Counted from the first letter of the stretch, positions 51,245 through 61,666 are shown. The stretch is 64,000 nucleotides of DNA from Kitasatospora sp. SUK 42 (GCF_015776785.2 NZ_LFMD02000002.1:1487329-1551328); one strand, 5' to 3'. Program-made: numbers and translations. Notes: generated by a model from the letters alone, not told the origin.

Positions 51245-52882
51245 GTGAACGACGGACCACTCATCGTCCAGAGCGACAAAACTCTTCTCCTGGAGATCGA
51301 CCACCCCAAGGCCTCCGACTGCCGTCGGGCCATCGCGCCGTTCGCCGAGCTGGAGCGGGCGCCCGAGCACGTGCACACGTACCGGGTGACGCCGCTCGGG
51401 CTGTGGAACGCGCGAGCGGCCGGGCACGACGCCGAGCAGGTGGTGGACGCCCTGGTGACGTACTCGCGCTACCCGGTGCCGCACGCGCTGCTGGTCGACG
51501 TGGCGGACACCATGGGCCGGTACGGGCGGCTCCAGCTGCTCAAGCACCCGACGCACGGGCTGGTGCTCACCACCACCGACCGGCCGGTGCTGGAGGAGGT
51601 GCTGCGCTCCAAGAAGATCGCCCCGCTGGTCGGCGCCCGGGTCGACCCGGACACCGTGGTGGTGCACCCCTCCGAGCGCGGGCAGATCAAGCAGGTGCTG
51701 CTCAAGCTCGGCTGGCCCGCCGAGGACTTCGCCGGGTACGTGGACGGCGAGGCGCACCCGATCCAGCTGGAGGAGAACGGCTGGCAGCTGCGCCCGTACC
51801 AGGCGCAGGCCGTCGAGGGCTTCTGGCACGGCGGCTCGGGCGTGGTCGTGCTGCCCTGCGGCGCCGGAAAGACGCTGGTCGGCGCGGCCGCGATGGCGCA
51901 CGCCCAGTCGACCACGCTGATCCTCGTCACCAACACCGTCTCGGCCCGCCAGTGGAAGCACGAGCTGGTCAAGCGCACCTCGCTCACCGAGGACGAGATC
52001 GGCGAGTACAGCGGCACCAGGAAGGAGATCCGCCCGGTCACCATCGCGACCTACCAGGTGATGACCACCAAGCGGAAGGGCGTCTACGCCCACCTGGAGC
52101 TGTTCGACGCCCGCAACTGGGGCCTGGTGGTGTACGACGAGGTCCACCTGCTGCCCGCGCCGGTCTTCAAGTTCACCGCCGACCTCCAGGCCCGCCGCCG
52201 GCTCGGCCTGACCGCCACGCTGGTGCGCGAGGACGGCCGCGAGGGCGACGTGTTCAGCCTGATCGGCCCCAAGCGCTTCGACGCCCCGTGGAAGGAGATC
52301 GAGGCGCAGGGCTACATCGCGCCCGCCGACTGCTGCGAGGTGCGGGTCACCCTGACCGACTCCGAGCGGCTCGCGTACGCCACCGCCGAGCCGGAGGAGC
52401 GCTACCGCTTCTGCGCCACCACGGCGACCAAGCGGCGGGTGGTGGAGGCGCTGGTCAAGAAGCACGAGAACGACCAGACGCTGATCATCGGCCAGTACAT
52501 CGACCAGCTGGACGAGCTCGGGGAGGCCCTGGACGCCCCCGTGATCAAGGGCGAGACCAGCAACGCCCAGCGCGAGAAGCTCTTCGACGCGTTCCGGAAC
52601 AAGGAGATCAGCGTCCTGGTGGTCTCCAAGGTCGCGAACTTCTCGATCGACCTGCCCGAGGCCACCGTGGCCATCCAGGTCTCCGGGACCTTCGGCTCCC
52701 GCCAGGAGGAGGCCCAGCGCCTGGGCCGCGTCCTGCGCCCCAAGGCGGACGGGCACGCGGCCCACTTCTACTCGGTGGTCGCCCGCGACACCGTGGACCA
52801 GGACTTCGCCGCCCACCGGCAGCGCTTCCTGGCCGAGCAGGGCTACGCGTACCGCATCATCGACGCGGACGACGTGCTCTGA
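51245..52882 (+). CDS. DNA repair helicase XPB
   Basis: 545 residues, superfamily 2. An N-terminal damage-recognition-like region is followed by Walker A GAGKT (206-210), Walker B/DEVH box (298-301), motif III GLTAT (321-325) and the XPB RED motif (328-330). Motif VI is QRLGRVLRPK near 490. These mark the archaeal/bacterial XPB that unwinds DNA 3' to 5'. In actinobacteria it is a nucleotide-excision-repair-related helicase. GTG start at 51245. Located after a WYL/helicase-associated gene and before a coiled-coil gene. Confidence 0.95.
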   Translation: MNDGPLIVQSDKTLLLEIDHPKASDCRRAIAPFAELERAPEHVHTYRVTPLGLWNARAAGHDAEQVVDALVTYSRYPVPHALLVDVADTMGRYGRLQLLKHPTHGLVLTTTDRPVLEEVLRSKKIAPLVGARVDPDTVVVHPSERGQIKQVLLKLGWPAEDFAGYVDGEAHPIQLEENGWQLRPYQAQAVEGFWHGGSGVVVLPCGAGKTLVGAAAMAHAQSTTLILVTNTVSARQWKHELVKRTSLTEDEIGEYSGTRKEIRPVTIATYQVMTTKRKGVYAHLELFDARNWGLVVYDEVHLLPAPVFKFTADLQARRRLGLTATLVREDGREGDVFSLIGPKRFDAPWKEIEAQGYIAPADCCEVRVTLTDSERLAYATAEPEERYRFCATTATKRRVVEALVKKHENDQTLIIGQYIDQLDELGEALDAPVIKGETSNAQREKLFDAFRNKEISVLVVSKVANFSIDLPEATVAIQVSGTFGSRQEEAQRLGRVLRPKADGHAAHFYSVVARDTVDQDFAAHRQRFLAEQGYAYRIIDADDVL

Positions 52883-53021
52883 GAACACGTGCCGTGCCCG
52901 GTCCCGGCCGGCGTCCCACCGCACCCGCGGTCGAGACGCCGGCCGGACCCGCGTCAGCCTCGAACTGGAACAGGCCCGCCGGGCCCAGGCCGAGGCGGAG
53001 GAACGCTGCCAGAAGCTGGAG

Positions 53022-53825
53022 GTGGAGCTGGAACAGGCGGACAGCGCGGTCGACCGCGAGCGGATCGCCCGGGAACAGGAGGAACAGCTCCGGGCCGTGG
53101 CCGAGGCCATGCAGGTCTCCGAGGAACGGCTCCGGCAGCTCGACGAAACGGAGGAGCGGGCGGAACAGCTCCGGACCGCCGCCCGTGACGAGGCCGCCCG
53201 GGTCCGGGAACAGGCCGATGAGGAGGCCCGGCAGAAGATCACCGACGCCGAGGCGGAGGTGGCCCGGCTGCGTGCCCAGGCCGACAAGGACGCCCAGAAC
53301 AAGCGCGAGGAGGCGGACTCCCTCTTCGAGGAGACCCGCACCAAGGCCGCCCAGGCCGCGATCGATTTCGAGACCAACCTCGCCAAGCGCCGTGAGCAGT
53401 CCCAACGGGACATCACCGCCCGTCAGGCCAAGTCCGAGGAGCGCCTGTCCAAGATCGAGCACCGGGCGGAAGAGCTGCGGCTGGCGGCCGAGAAGCTGCG
53501 CACCGAGGCCGAGCGCCGGGCCGTCCAGACCGTCGAGACGGCCCAGCGGCAGTCCGATGACATCGTCGCGGCGGCCAACGCGCGGGCCACGGAGCTGCTC
53601 GGTGACTCCCAGCGCGAGCTGGCCGAGCTCACCAGCAAGCGGGACAGCATCAACCAGCAGCTGCTCGGTGTGCGGAACTTCGTCGCGGAGTACGCGGCCG
53701 GCTCCCCCTCCCCGGGCGAAGAGAACGGATCCCTGCCGGTGGAGGCCGATTCCCCGCCGGTTCCGCAGCAGCAGGGCGGCACAGCGGTCGAACGGTCACG
53801 GTGGGGCTTCAGGAAGCGCCGGTGA
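53022..53825 (+). CDS. Coiled-coil protein, 5' end uncertain
   Basis: From GTG 53022 the protein has 267 residues. Residues 1-~215 are a continuous heptad-rich coiled coil (REQADEEARQKITDAEAEVARLRAQADKDAQNKREEADSLFEE), followed by a Pro/Ser-rich tail ending RSRWGFRKRR. It resembles scaffold proteins such as FilP/Scy or DivIVA-like proteins in streptomycetes. The same frame continues upstream as coiled coil (RVSLELEQARRAQAEAEERC) back to 52950 without ATG, GTG or TTG, so the true start may be GTG 52894 in the other frame with a frameshift near 52955. It lies downstream of XPB. Confidence 0.7.
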   Translation: MELEQADSAVDRERIAREQEEQLRAVAEAMQVSEERLRQLDETEERAEQLRTAARDEAARVREQADEEARQKITDAEAEVARLRAQADKDAQNKREEADSLFEETRTKAAQAAIDFETNLAKRREQSQRDITARQAKSEERLSKIEHRAEELRLAAEKLRTEAERRAVQTVETAQRQSDDIVAAANARATELLGDSQRELAELTSKRDSINQQLLGVRNFVAEYAAGSPSPGEENGSLPVEADSPPVPQQQGGTAVERSRWGFRKRR

Positions 53826-53875
53826 CGGCAGGCCTCCGGGCTGTTTCCACCGGAAACAGCGGACGGCCTCGGCGA

Positions 53876-54037
53876 TCAGTACCGGACGCCGTCGCGCCCG
53901 AGGAAGATCACGCGCGCGGCGGTGTCCAGGGCGATGCCGACGTTGCGGACGGCGGTGCTGAGCGGGTTGCGGTGGCGCCCCTGGGTGGCGGTGGCGCCGG
54001 CCGGGCCGGTACGGGGGGTGCGGTTCTGGGTGCTCAT
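53876..54037 (-). CDS. 53-residue basic protein
   Basis: MSTQNRTPRTGPAGATATQ and then HRNPLSTAVRNVGIALDTAARVIFLGRDGVRY. The second half is an amphipathic helix followed by an Arg/Gly turn and looks conserved rather than random; there is no signal or membrane segment. The open frame extends further upstream without coding character. It converges on the coiled-coil gene and is divergent from helD. The function is unknown. Confidence 0.5.
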   Translation of the reverse strand: MSTQNRTPRTGPAGATATQGRHRNPLSTAVRNVGIALDTAARVIFLGRDGVRY

Positions 54038-54365
54038 GTCTTCAACGGTAGGCACCCGACCTGTTCCGGGCATCACTCCAAAGGCCGCATCCACCAGGAC
54101 GGAGGTCGTCCTCCAGGTGTACGGACGGCCCTGAGACCTGCGGGGACGCGACCCTGAGACCCGCAGGAGCACAACCCTGAGACCCGCGGGAGCGCGACCC
54201 GGGGCCCCTCCGGGCCGGGCCCCCGCGACCGGCGGGGCTGGAACCCCGGGGCGGACGGGTCTAAGATCGTCCGTCTGCCCCCTCCCGAACCGTGGTACCT
54301 GCCGGTGTCCCGCAGGCAGCCGGGGGAGGTGTCGACCGCACGGCAACCGGTCGGCTGTCCTCACC
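54038..54365. other. Divergent spacer upstream of helD
   Basis: 328 bp. It holds three tandem 23-bp units at 54129-54197 (reported separately) and a dyad CGGACG-N10-CGTCCG (54252-54273) that overlaps a candidate -10 TAAGAT (54262-54267). No sequence like the rifamycin-associated GCTTGC/GCAAG element is seen. Confidence 0.5.
54129..54197. repeat. 23-bp tandem repeat upstream of helD (3 copies)
   Basis: Units start CCCTGAGACCYGC and end GCRMRA, at 54129-54151, 54152-54174 and 54175-54197, with 3-6 differences between copies. They lie between the 53-residue gene and the helD promoter. Confidence 0.85.
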
Positions 54366-56471
54366 GTGAGCTCCATCGATCCGCTGCGCCCGCCTCCGGG
54401 GCAGCCGGGAAGGTTCGCTGTGCCCGCCACCCCCACCACCGACCCCCTCCAGCGCGAACGCGACCACCTCGCCGCGTCCCGGGCCGCGCTGCGAGCGATG
54501 CGCGAGGACGTCCAGTCGCTCGACATCCGCGACGTGACCGGCACCTGGGTCACCGCCGTCATCCTCCAGAACCAGATCGAGGCCAGGATCGCCGCCCTGG
54601 CCGACCTCGCCGACACCCCGCTGTTCTTCGGCCGCCTCGACTACCTCCACGCGATCAGCGAGGAGCTCAGCGAGGGCGGCGGGGGCGAGAACTTCTACAT
54701 CGGCCGCCGTCACGTCCACGACGCCGACGGCGACCCGATGGTGATCGACTGGCGCGCGCCGGTCTCCCAGCCGTTCTACCGGGCCAGCCGCACCGCCCCG
54801 ATGGACGTCGAGCGCCGCCGCCGCTTCGGCTACACCGGCGGCGAGCTCACCGCCTACGAGGACGAGCACCTCACCGACCCGGCCGAGAGGGAGACCACCT
54901 CCGCCCTGCTCGCCGCCGAGATCGAGAAGCCCCGCGTCGGCCCGATGCGCGACATCGTCGCCACCATCCAGCCCGAGCAGGACGAGATCGTCCGCTCCGA
55001 CATCACGGGCACCATCTGCGTCCAGGGGGCACCCGGCACCGGGAAGACCGCGGTCGGCCTGCACCGCGTCGCGTACCTGCTGTACGCGCACCGCGAGCGG
55101 CTGGCCCGCACCGGCACCCTGGTGATCGGCCCGAACAACGCCTTCCTCTCCTACATCGAGCAGGTGCTCCCCGCCCTCGGCGAGCTGGAGGTCGCCCAGG
55201 CCACCGTGCAGCAGCTGGTCGCGCACGTCGAGGTGAGGGGCGAGGACGACCCGGAGGCGGCCCGGCTGAAGGGCGACGCCCGGATGTCCGAGGTGCTGCG
55301 CCGGGCGGTGCGGGCGGGCATCACGCTGCCCACCGAGCCCTGCGTGGTGGTCCGCGGCTCCCGCCGGTGGCGCGTACCCGTGTACGAACTGGTCGAGATC
55401 ATCGAGGAGTTGAAGGGCCGCGAGGTCCGCTACGGCGCCGCCCGGGACGCCCTGCCACAGCGCATCGCGCACGCCGTGCTGCTGAAGATGGAGCAGGGCG
55501 GCGAGGCCCCGGACGACCGGGTGCAGGACGCGGTGGCCCGCAACAGCGCGGTCAAGGCCGTGGTCAAGGAGTGCTGGCCGGCCGTCGACCCGGCCAAGCT
55601 GGTGCTGCGGCTGCTCTCCGAACCGGAGTTCCTGGCCGAGTGCGCCGAGGGCGTGCTGACCCCCGAGGAGCAGCAGGCGGTGCTGTGGCCCAAGCCGGGC
55701 CGCTCGGTGAAGACCGCCCGCTGGACGCCGGCCGACGCCGTGCTGGTCGACGAGGCCGCCGACCTGGTGCAGCGCACGCCCTCGCTCGGGCACGTGGTGC
55801 TGGACGAGGCCCAGGACCTCTCCCCGATGCAGTACCGCGCGGTCGGCCGCCGCTGCACCACCGGCTCGGCCACCGTCCTCGGCGACCTCGCCCAGGGCAC
55901 CACCCCCTGGGCGACGGCGAGTTGGCCGGACGCGCTGCGCCACCTGGGCAAGCCCGAGGCGCACGTCGAGGAGCTGACCAAGGGCTTCCGGGTGCCGGAG
56001 GAGGTCATCGCGTACGCCTCCCGGCTGCTGCCCGTGATCGCCCCAGGCCTGGCCCCGGCCACCTCCGTCCGTGAGACGCCGGGATCGCTGACGATCCGCC
56101 AGATCGCGGACGGGGGGCTGACGGAGGCCGTTCTGGAAGCCTGCCGGGAGGCGCTGGAGCATGAGGGCTCGACCGGCCTGATCGCCGCCGACGCCCGGAT
56201 CCCGCTGCTCACCGAGGCGCTCACCGCCGCCGGGCTGCCGCACCTCGCCCCCGGTACGGAGACCAGCGCCGAGGCCCGGCTGACGCTCGTCCCGGCCTCG
56301 CTGGCCAAGGGCCTGGAGTACGACTACGTGGTGCTGGACGAGCCGGCCGCGGTGGTCGCCGGCGAGCCGGACGAGCGGACCGGCCTGCGCCGGCTGTACG
56401 TGGCGCTGACCCGCGCCGTCTCCGGCCTGACGGTGCTGCACGCCGAGCCGCTGCCCTCGCAGCTCGGCTGA
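54366..56471 (+). CDS. helD: HelD-like superfamily 1 helicase / RNA polymerase-associated ATPase
   Basis: 701 residues. An N-terminal long helical arm (ERDHLAASRAALRAMREDVQSLD) precedes the motor; Walker A is GAPGTGKT (221-228), Walker B lies near 480 (VVLDEAQDLSPMQYRAVGRR), and there are UvrD-type motifs near the C-terminus (LVPASLAKGLEYDYVVLDEP, RRLYVALTRAVSGL). HelD displaces RNA polymerase from stalled or terminated complexes; the related HelR confers rifampicin tolerance. The GTG start follows a dyad-containing promoter region. Its target here is RNA polymerase by family inference. Confidence 0.88.
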   Translation: MSSIDPLRPPPGQPGRFAVPATPTTDPLQRERDHLAASRAALRAMREDVQSLDIRDVTGTWVTAVILQNQIEARIAALADLADTPLFFGRLDYLHAISEELSEGGGGENFYIGRRHVHDADGDPMVIDWRAPVSQPFYRASRTAPMDVERRRRFGYTGGELTAYEDEHLTDPAERETTSALLAAEIEKPRVGPMRDIVATIQPEQDEIVRSDITGTICVQGAPGTGKTAVGLHRVAYLLYAHRERLARTGTLVIGPNNAFLSYIEQVLPALGELEVAQATVQQLVAHVEVRGEDDPEAARLKGDARMSEVLRRAVRAGITLPTEPCVVVRGSRRWRVPVYELVEIIEELKGREVRYGAARDALPQRIAHAVLLKMEQGGEAPDDRVQDAVARNSAVKAVVKECWPAVDPAKLVLRLLSEPEFLAECAEGVLTPEEQQAVLWPKPGRSVKTARWTPADAVLVDEAADLVQRTPSLGHVVLDEAQDLSPMQYRAVGRRCTTGSATVLGDLAQGTTPWATASWPDALRHLGKPEAHVEELTKGFRVPEEVIAYASRLLPVIAPGLAPATSVRETPGSLTIRQIADGGLTEAVLEACREALEHEGSTGLIAADARIPLLTEALTAAGLPHLAPGTETSAEARLTLVPASLAKGLEYDYVVLDEPAAVVAGEPDERTGLRRLYVALTRAVSGLTVLHAEPLPSQLG

Positions 56472-56475
56472 GGAA

Positions 56476-56513
56476 CGGAGGGGCCGGCCCCGGACACGGG
56501 ACCGGCCCCTCCG
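56476..56513. terminator. Bidirectional terminator between helD and cutC
   Basis: 12-bp perfect arms (CGGAGGGGCCGG / CCGGCCCCTCCG) with a 14-nt loop, 5 nt after the helD stop and 16 nt from the cutC stop. Confidence 0.85.
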
Positions 56514-56528
56514 GGCAGAACACGACGC

Positions 56529-57215
56529 TCAGGCGTCGATGAGCGCCCGCCACTCGGCGACCTTGGCCGCGTCCACCGGCGTCTGCCAGCCGTCGACCCG
56601 CACCGCGCCGCCGACGTGGAAGGCGTCGAAGCCCTCCGCCCGCAGCTCCTTGAGGTGCTCGGCCCGCAGGCCGCCGCCGATCAGGATCCGCTGGGCGTAC
56701 CCGGGCTCGCCCGCGTCGGCGAGCTCGGCCGCCAGCACCTGGCGCCCGGCGTCCACCCCGGCGGCCGCGCCGGAGGTGAGGAAGGTGTCGAGCCCGGGCA
56801 GCGCGCCGACGGCGGCGCGCAGGGCGGCCCGGTCGGTGCTGTGGTCGATCGCCCGGTGGAAGGTCCAGCGGCAGCCGGCGATCGCCTCGGCGACGGCCGT
56901 GGTGGCGGCCAGGTCGACGGCGCCCTCGGAGTCGAGGAAGCCGAGGACGAACTCCTCGGCACCCTCGGCCCGCAGTGCGGAGGCCCGGGCGCACAGCTCG
57001 TCCAGGTCGCCGGGGGCGAAGCCGTCCCGGATCCGGAGCATGACGCGCAGCGGGATGCCGACGGCGGCCCGGATCCGGGCGAAGTCCTCGACCGACGGGG
57101 TGAGCCCGTCGGAGGCCATGTCGGTGACCAGTTCGAGCCGGTCGGCGCCGCCCGACTCGGCGGCCTGGGCGTCCTGGGGCGTCAGCGCGATGACTTCGAA
57201 AATTGGTCTAGACAT
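56529..57215 (-). CDS. cutC: Copper homeostasis protein CutC family
   Basis: 228 residues of the TIM-barrel CutC family. FEVIALTPQDAQAAESGGADRLELVTDMASDGLTPS carries the conserved ESGGADRLEL block, and FHRAIDHSTD and LTSGAAAGVDAG continue it; HVGGAVRVDGW closes it. CutC proteins are linked to copper tolerance in E. coli, although a direct copper role is disputed. ATG 57215 follows an AT-rich stretch. Convergent with helD. Confidence 0.9.
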   Translation of the reverse strand: MSRPIFEVIALTPQDAQAAESGGADRLELVTDMASDGLTPSVEDFARIRAAVGIPLRVMLRIRDGFAPGDLDELCARASALRAEGAEEFVLGFLDSEGAVDLAATTAVAEAIAGCRWTFHRAIDHSTDRAALRAAVGALPGLDTFLTSGAAAGVDAGRQVLAAELADAGEPGYAQRILIGGGLRAEHLKELRAEGFDAFHVGGAVRVDGWQTPVDAAKVAEWRALIDA

Positions 57216-57268
57216 ATTCGACAGCCTGCCACATCCGCCCGCCCCCGGCGACCCCGCCGTCCGAACGC

Positions 57269-58198
57269 TCAAGCCAGTTGGCGCCCGTCCGGACCCTTCC
57301 GCCGGCCGACCAGAGCCAGCGCGATCGCCACCGAGACCGTCGCCACGGCCATCGGCAGCAGCTTCCAGGCCCCACCCTCCTGCTGCCAGAGCCCGTGCAG
57401 GTTGACGCCGAGCGCCCACGGCAGGACGGCGAGCCCCAGAACGGACACCTGGTACCAGCCGCGCACCGCCGTCAACGCCATCAGCAGCGGGACGACGATC
57501 ATCAGCGCCCGCCACTGCGTGTCCAGCTCGTACCAGCTGGTGTAGACGTTGTCCGCGAACGCCGCCACCGGGGTCAGCACCGCCGCGGCCAGCAGCAGGC
57601 CCCGCTCCCGCCAGGTCGGCACCGGCAACGCGTCCTTCGGCGCGGCCAGCAGCAGCAGGGCCCAGAGCACGAACGGGCCGTCCCACTGGAAGGCTTCGAG
57701 GAGGTACCAGAGCGGCTGGACGACGGCGCCGCTCACCGACCACACCAGGTCGACCCCGGCCGCCAGCGCCGACACCCCGGCCAGCAGCTTCGCCGCCGTC
57801 CACCGCCCGAGCAGTGCGGCGACGGCGGAGAGCATCGCCGCCCCCAGCAGGGCCCAGTAGGGCAGGAGGTGCAGCAGCCCCCAGCCCCCGATCGGCATGC
57901 CGGACTCCAGGTAGTTCAGCAGCGCCTGGCCCGCCGCCAGCCCTCCGGCCGCCCCGGCCACCAGCGGTGCGGCCAGCACCGCCAGCCGCCCGCCCCGGGA
58001 CGTCGAGGTCAGCCCGGTGCGCATCCGCAGCCCGTACGCGCCCAGGTCGAGCAGCTCCCGGACCTTGGCGGCCACGCCCGCCTCCGCCGTGGTGTCGGCG
58101 AAGACGACGGCCAGTTCGTCACCGCGCTCACGGCGGTAGCGGCCCGGGTAGAAGGCGAGTGCCGTTCGAACGGCGACGGTCGAATCGGCCATGCTCAT
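57269..58198 (-). CDS. Membrane protein paired with PadR
   Basis: 309 residues. A soluble N-terminus (ALAFYPGRYRRERGDELAVVFADTTAEAGVAAKVRELLDLGAYGLRMRTG) is the conserved 'YPxxWRxRYGxE' type element found in proteins paired with PadR regulators. About eight membrane spans follow. Start and stop overlap the padR gene by ATGA, so they form one operon. The function is unknown, possibly a component of an ABC-type exporter or stress sensor. Confidence 0.82.
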   Translation of the reverse strand: MSMADSTVAVRTALAFYPGRYRRERGDELAVVFADTTAEAGVAAKVRELLDLGAYGLRMRTGLTSTSRGGRLAVLAAPLVAGAAGGLAAGQALLNYLESGMPIGGWGLLHLLPYWALLGAAMLSAVAALLGRWTAAKLLAGVSALAAGVDLVWSVSGAVVQPLWYLLEAFQWDGPFVLWALLLLAAPKDALPVPTWRERGLLLAAAVLTPVAAFADNVYTSWYELDTQWRALMIVVPLLMALTAVRGWYQVSVLGLAVLPWALGVNLHGLWQQEGGAWKLLPMAVATVSVAIALALVGRRKGPDGRQLA

Positions 58199-58548
58199 GC
58201 GAAGGCCCCCCTGACCCTCGGAACGGCGACGGCGACGGACAGCCGCCGTTCGGCCTCGGCGGCCACGGTCCTCAGCCGCTCGGCCTCGGTGGCCAGCGCG
58301 CCCCGCCCGGTGTCGGTCAGTGCGTAGGTGCGCCGGGCGCGGCCGTCCACCACCTCCTCGGCGGCGACCTCGATCAGACCCTGGGTCAGCAGCCGGTCGA
58401 GCGCCCCGTAGAGCGTGCCGGTGCGCATCTTGACCCGGCCGTCCGAGATCGCGGCGATCTCCTGGATGAGCGCGTAGCCGTGCCTCGGGGCATCGGCCAG
58501 CGCGGTGAGCAGAAGCAGCGTTGGCTCCTGCATGGAGCGTTCTGTCAT
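58195..58548 (-). CDS. PadR family transcriptional regulator
   Basis: 117 residues from ATG 58548: MQEPTLLLLTALADAPRHGYALIQEIAAISDGRVKMRTGTLYGALDRLLTQGLIEVAAEEVVDGRARRTYALTDTGR is the PadR winged-helix domain, followed by a dimerising helix. An alternative start is at 58533. An imperfect palindrome (58547-58560) covers the start codon, which fits autorepression. It is translated with the membrane protein gene downstream. Confidence 0.92.
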   Translation of the reverse strand: MTERSMQEPTLLLLTALADAPRHGYALIQEIAAISDGRVKMRTGTLYGALDRLLTQGLIEVAAEEVVDGRARRTYALTDTGRGALATEAERLRTVAAEAERRLSVAVAVPRVRGAFA

Positions 58549-58560
58549 ACGTCTACATAT
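58547..58560 (-). promoter_or_regulatory. Candidate PadR operator
   Basis: ATACGTCTACATAT, a 10/14 palindrome of the ATAYGT-N2-ACRTAT form, in the AT-rich divergent spacer between padR and the HD gene and touching the padR start. PadR operators in other bacteria are of similar size and AT content. Confidence 0.5.
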
Positions 58561-58603
58561 ATCGTCGACCGGCACATCCCGTCCATCGGAACCAGCCACC
58601 ACA

Positions 58604-59254
58604 ATGAGCCGCATGCCTACCGCGACCGAGGACCTGCTGGCCGACTGGACCACCCTGCTGCACCGCCGCGGCGCCACCGACGACCCCGAACCGTACGGCC
58701 GGGAGCTGCTGCGCCGCTGGTCGGAGCCGCAGCGCCGCTACCACACCGTCGAACACCTGCGCGCCGTGCTGCGACACGTCGACGGGCTCGCCGACCACGC
58801 CGCCGACCCGGACGCCGTCCGGCTCGCGGCCTGGTTCCACGACGCCGTCTACCGGCCCGACCGCACCGAGAACGAGGAGCGCAGCGCCGCCCTGGCCCAC
58901 CGCGCGCTGACCGCGGCCGGACTGCCCGCCGCCCTGGTGGCCGAGGTCGAACGACTGGTCCTGCTCACCGTCACCCACGACCCGGCCCCGGGCGACCGCA
59001 ACGGCGAGGTGCTCTGCGACGCGGACCTCGCCGTCCTCGGCGGCGCCCCGCAGGAGTACGCGGCGTACGCGGCCGCCGTCCGCGAGGAGTACGGCTTCGT
59101 CCCGGAGCCCGACTTCCGCGCCGGCCGGGCCGCCGTCCTGCGCGGGATCCTGGCGCTCCCCGCCCTCTACCGCACCCCCGCCGCGCACGAGCGCCTCACG
59201 GCGGCCGCCCGCGCCAACCTGACGGCCGAACTCGACGGGCTCGACGGGCTCTAG
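58604..59254 (+). CDS. HD-domain phosphohydrolase
   Basis: 216 residues (ATG 58604; an ATG at 58613 is an alternative). The metal-binding motifs are YHTVEHL (His), AAWFHDAVYRPDRTENEERSA (the HD pair) and LTVTHDP...DADLAVLG (distal His-Asp and Asp). This is the predicted metal-dependent HD phosphohydrolase group. A substrate such as a nucleotide is likely but unspecified. It ends LDGLDGL in two 9-bp repeats, and its stop shares CTAG with the convergent gene. Divergent from padR. Confidence 0.88.
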   Translation: MSRMPTATEDLLADWTTLLHRRGATDDPEPYGRELLRRWSEPQRRYHTVEHLRAVLRHVDGLADHAADPDAVRLAAWFHDAVYRPDRTENEERSAALAHRALTAAGLPAALVAEVERLVLLTVTHDPAPGDRNGEVLCDADLAVLGGAPQEYAAYAAAVREEYGFVPEPDFRAGRAAVLRGILALPALYRTPAAHERLTAAARANLTAELDGLDGL

Positions 59255-59607
59255 ACCAGCTCCCCCACCGGCGCCACCACCGCGCCCTGCTTGCCGCACA
59301 CCCAGTGCGGCTCCGGCCCCAGCTCCGGCTCCACGCTCAACGCGTGCGGGTCCCCGTCGGCCGCGCAGGCGGTGCACAGCGGCCACCGCCCGTACGCCTC
59401 CAGCAGCGCGTCCTGGACGTCCTGGGCGACCAGCCCGAGCACGTACTCGGTGCCGTCCGGCCACTGCTCCAGCCACCAGCGGCGGTGCGTGACGGCCTGC
59501 TCCACCAGCGAGACGACGGCGGCGTCCGCCACGTCCCGCGCGGTGAGGTCGGCCAGGATCAGTGCCCGGGCGTTGTGCAGGGCGGTCTCGATGTCGTCGG
59601 AAGCCAT
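59251..59607 (-). CDS. Small conserved protein with Cys pair
   Basis: 118 residues: MASDDIETALHNARALILADLTARDVADAAVVSLVEQAVTHRRWWLEQWPDGTEYVLGLVAQDVQDALLEAYGRW, then CTACAADGDPHALSVEPELGPEPHWVCGKQGAVVAPVGEL. The C-terminal Cys-x-x-Cys, His and Cys could bind zinc. GAGAGGATGG precedes the ATG. I do not recognise the family. Its stop overlaps that of the HD gene (CTAG at 59251-59254). Confidence 0.75.
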   Translation of the reverse strand: MASDDIETALHNARALILADLTARDVADAAVVSLVEQAVTHRRWWLEQWPDGTEYVLGLVAQDVQDALLEAYGRWPLCTACAADGDPHALSVEPELGPEPHWVCGKQGAVVAPVGELV

Positions 59608-59646
59608 CCGTCCATCCTCTCTCGAAGCACCGACTGCCGCGAAACG

Positions 59647-59684
59647 CCGTGTGGGCGGCCCCCCGAAGGGAGCCGCCCACACGG
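59647..59684 (-). terminator. Terminator after groEL
   Basis: 13-bp perfect arms (59647-59659 and 59672-59684), loop of 12 nt with a further inner CCC/GGG pairing, 37 nt past the groEL stop. Confidence 0.88.
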
Positions 59685-59720
59685 ACGAGGAACCAGCCGA
59701 TCCGATCTGAGCGATCAGGA

Positions 59721-61491
<1,771 letters not shown>

Positions 61492-61500
61492 CGCCAATGA

Positions 61501-61527
61501 TTAGCACTCCGGGTGGTCGAGTGCAAG
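61501..61527 (-). promoter_or_regulatory. CIRCE element 2 (HrcA operator)
   Basis: TTAGCACTC-N9-GAGTGCAAG: left arm perfect, right arm with two changes. It starts 10 bp after the first element, a spacing of one helical turn plus the element, so two HrcA dimers could bind side by side. Confidence 0.85.
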
Positions 61528-61576
61528 CCCAATCGCCAACCCGCGAGCCGCCGCTGAGCCCCTCCGGGAACGCGAA

Positions 61577-61608
61577 CGGGCCCGTACGACGCGTGTCGTA
61601 CGGGCCCG
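61577..61608 (-). terminator. Terminator after cspA
   Basis: Perfect 14-bp stem (CGGGCCCGTACGAC / GTCGTACGGGCCCG) with a GCGT loop, 58 nt past the cspA stop, separating it from the groEL promoter. Confidence 0.93.
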
Positions 61609-61666
61609 CCGAGAAGCGAGTGGTCACCAGCCGTGGGCCGCGCCGAGCTCCTGGAGCGGAAGGGGG

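Noticed and set aside
54038..54365. Rifamycin-associated element upstream of helD
   Set aside because: No GCTTGC/GCAAG-like dyad was found; the dyad seen is CGGACG/CGTCCG.
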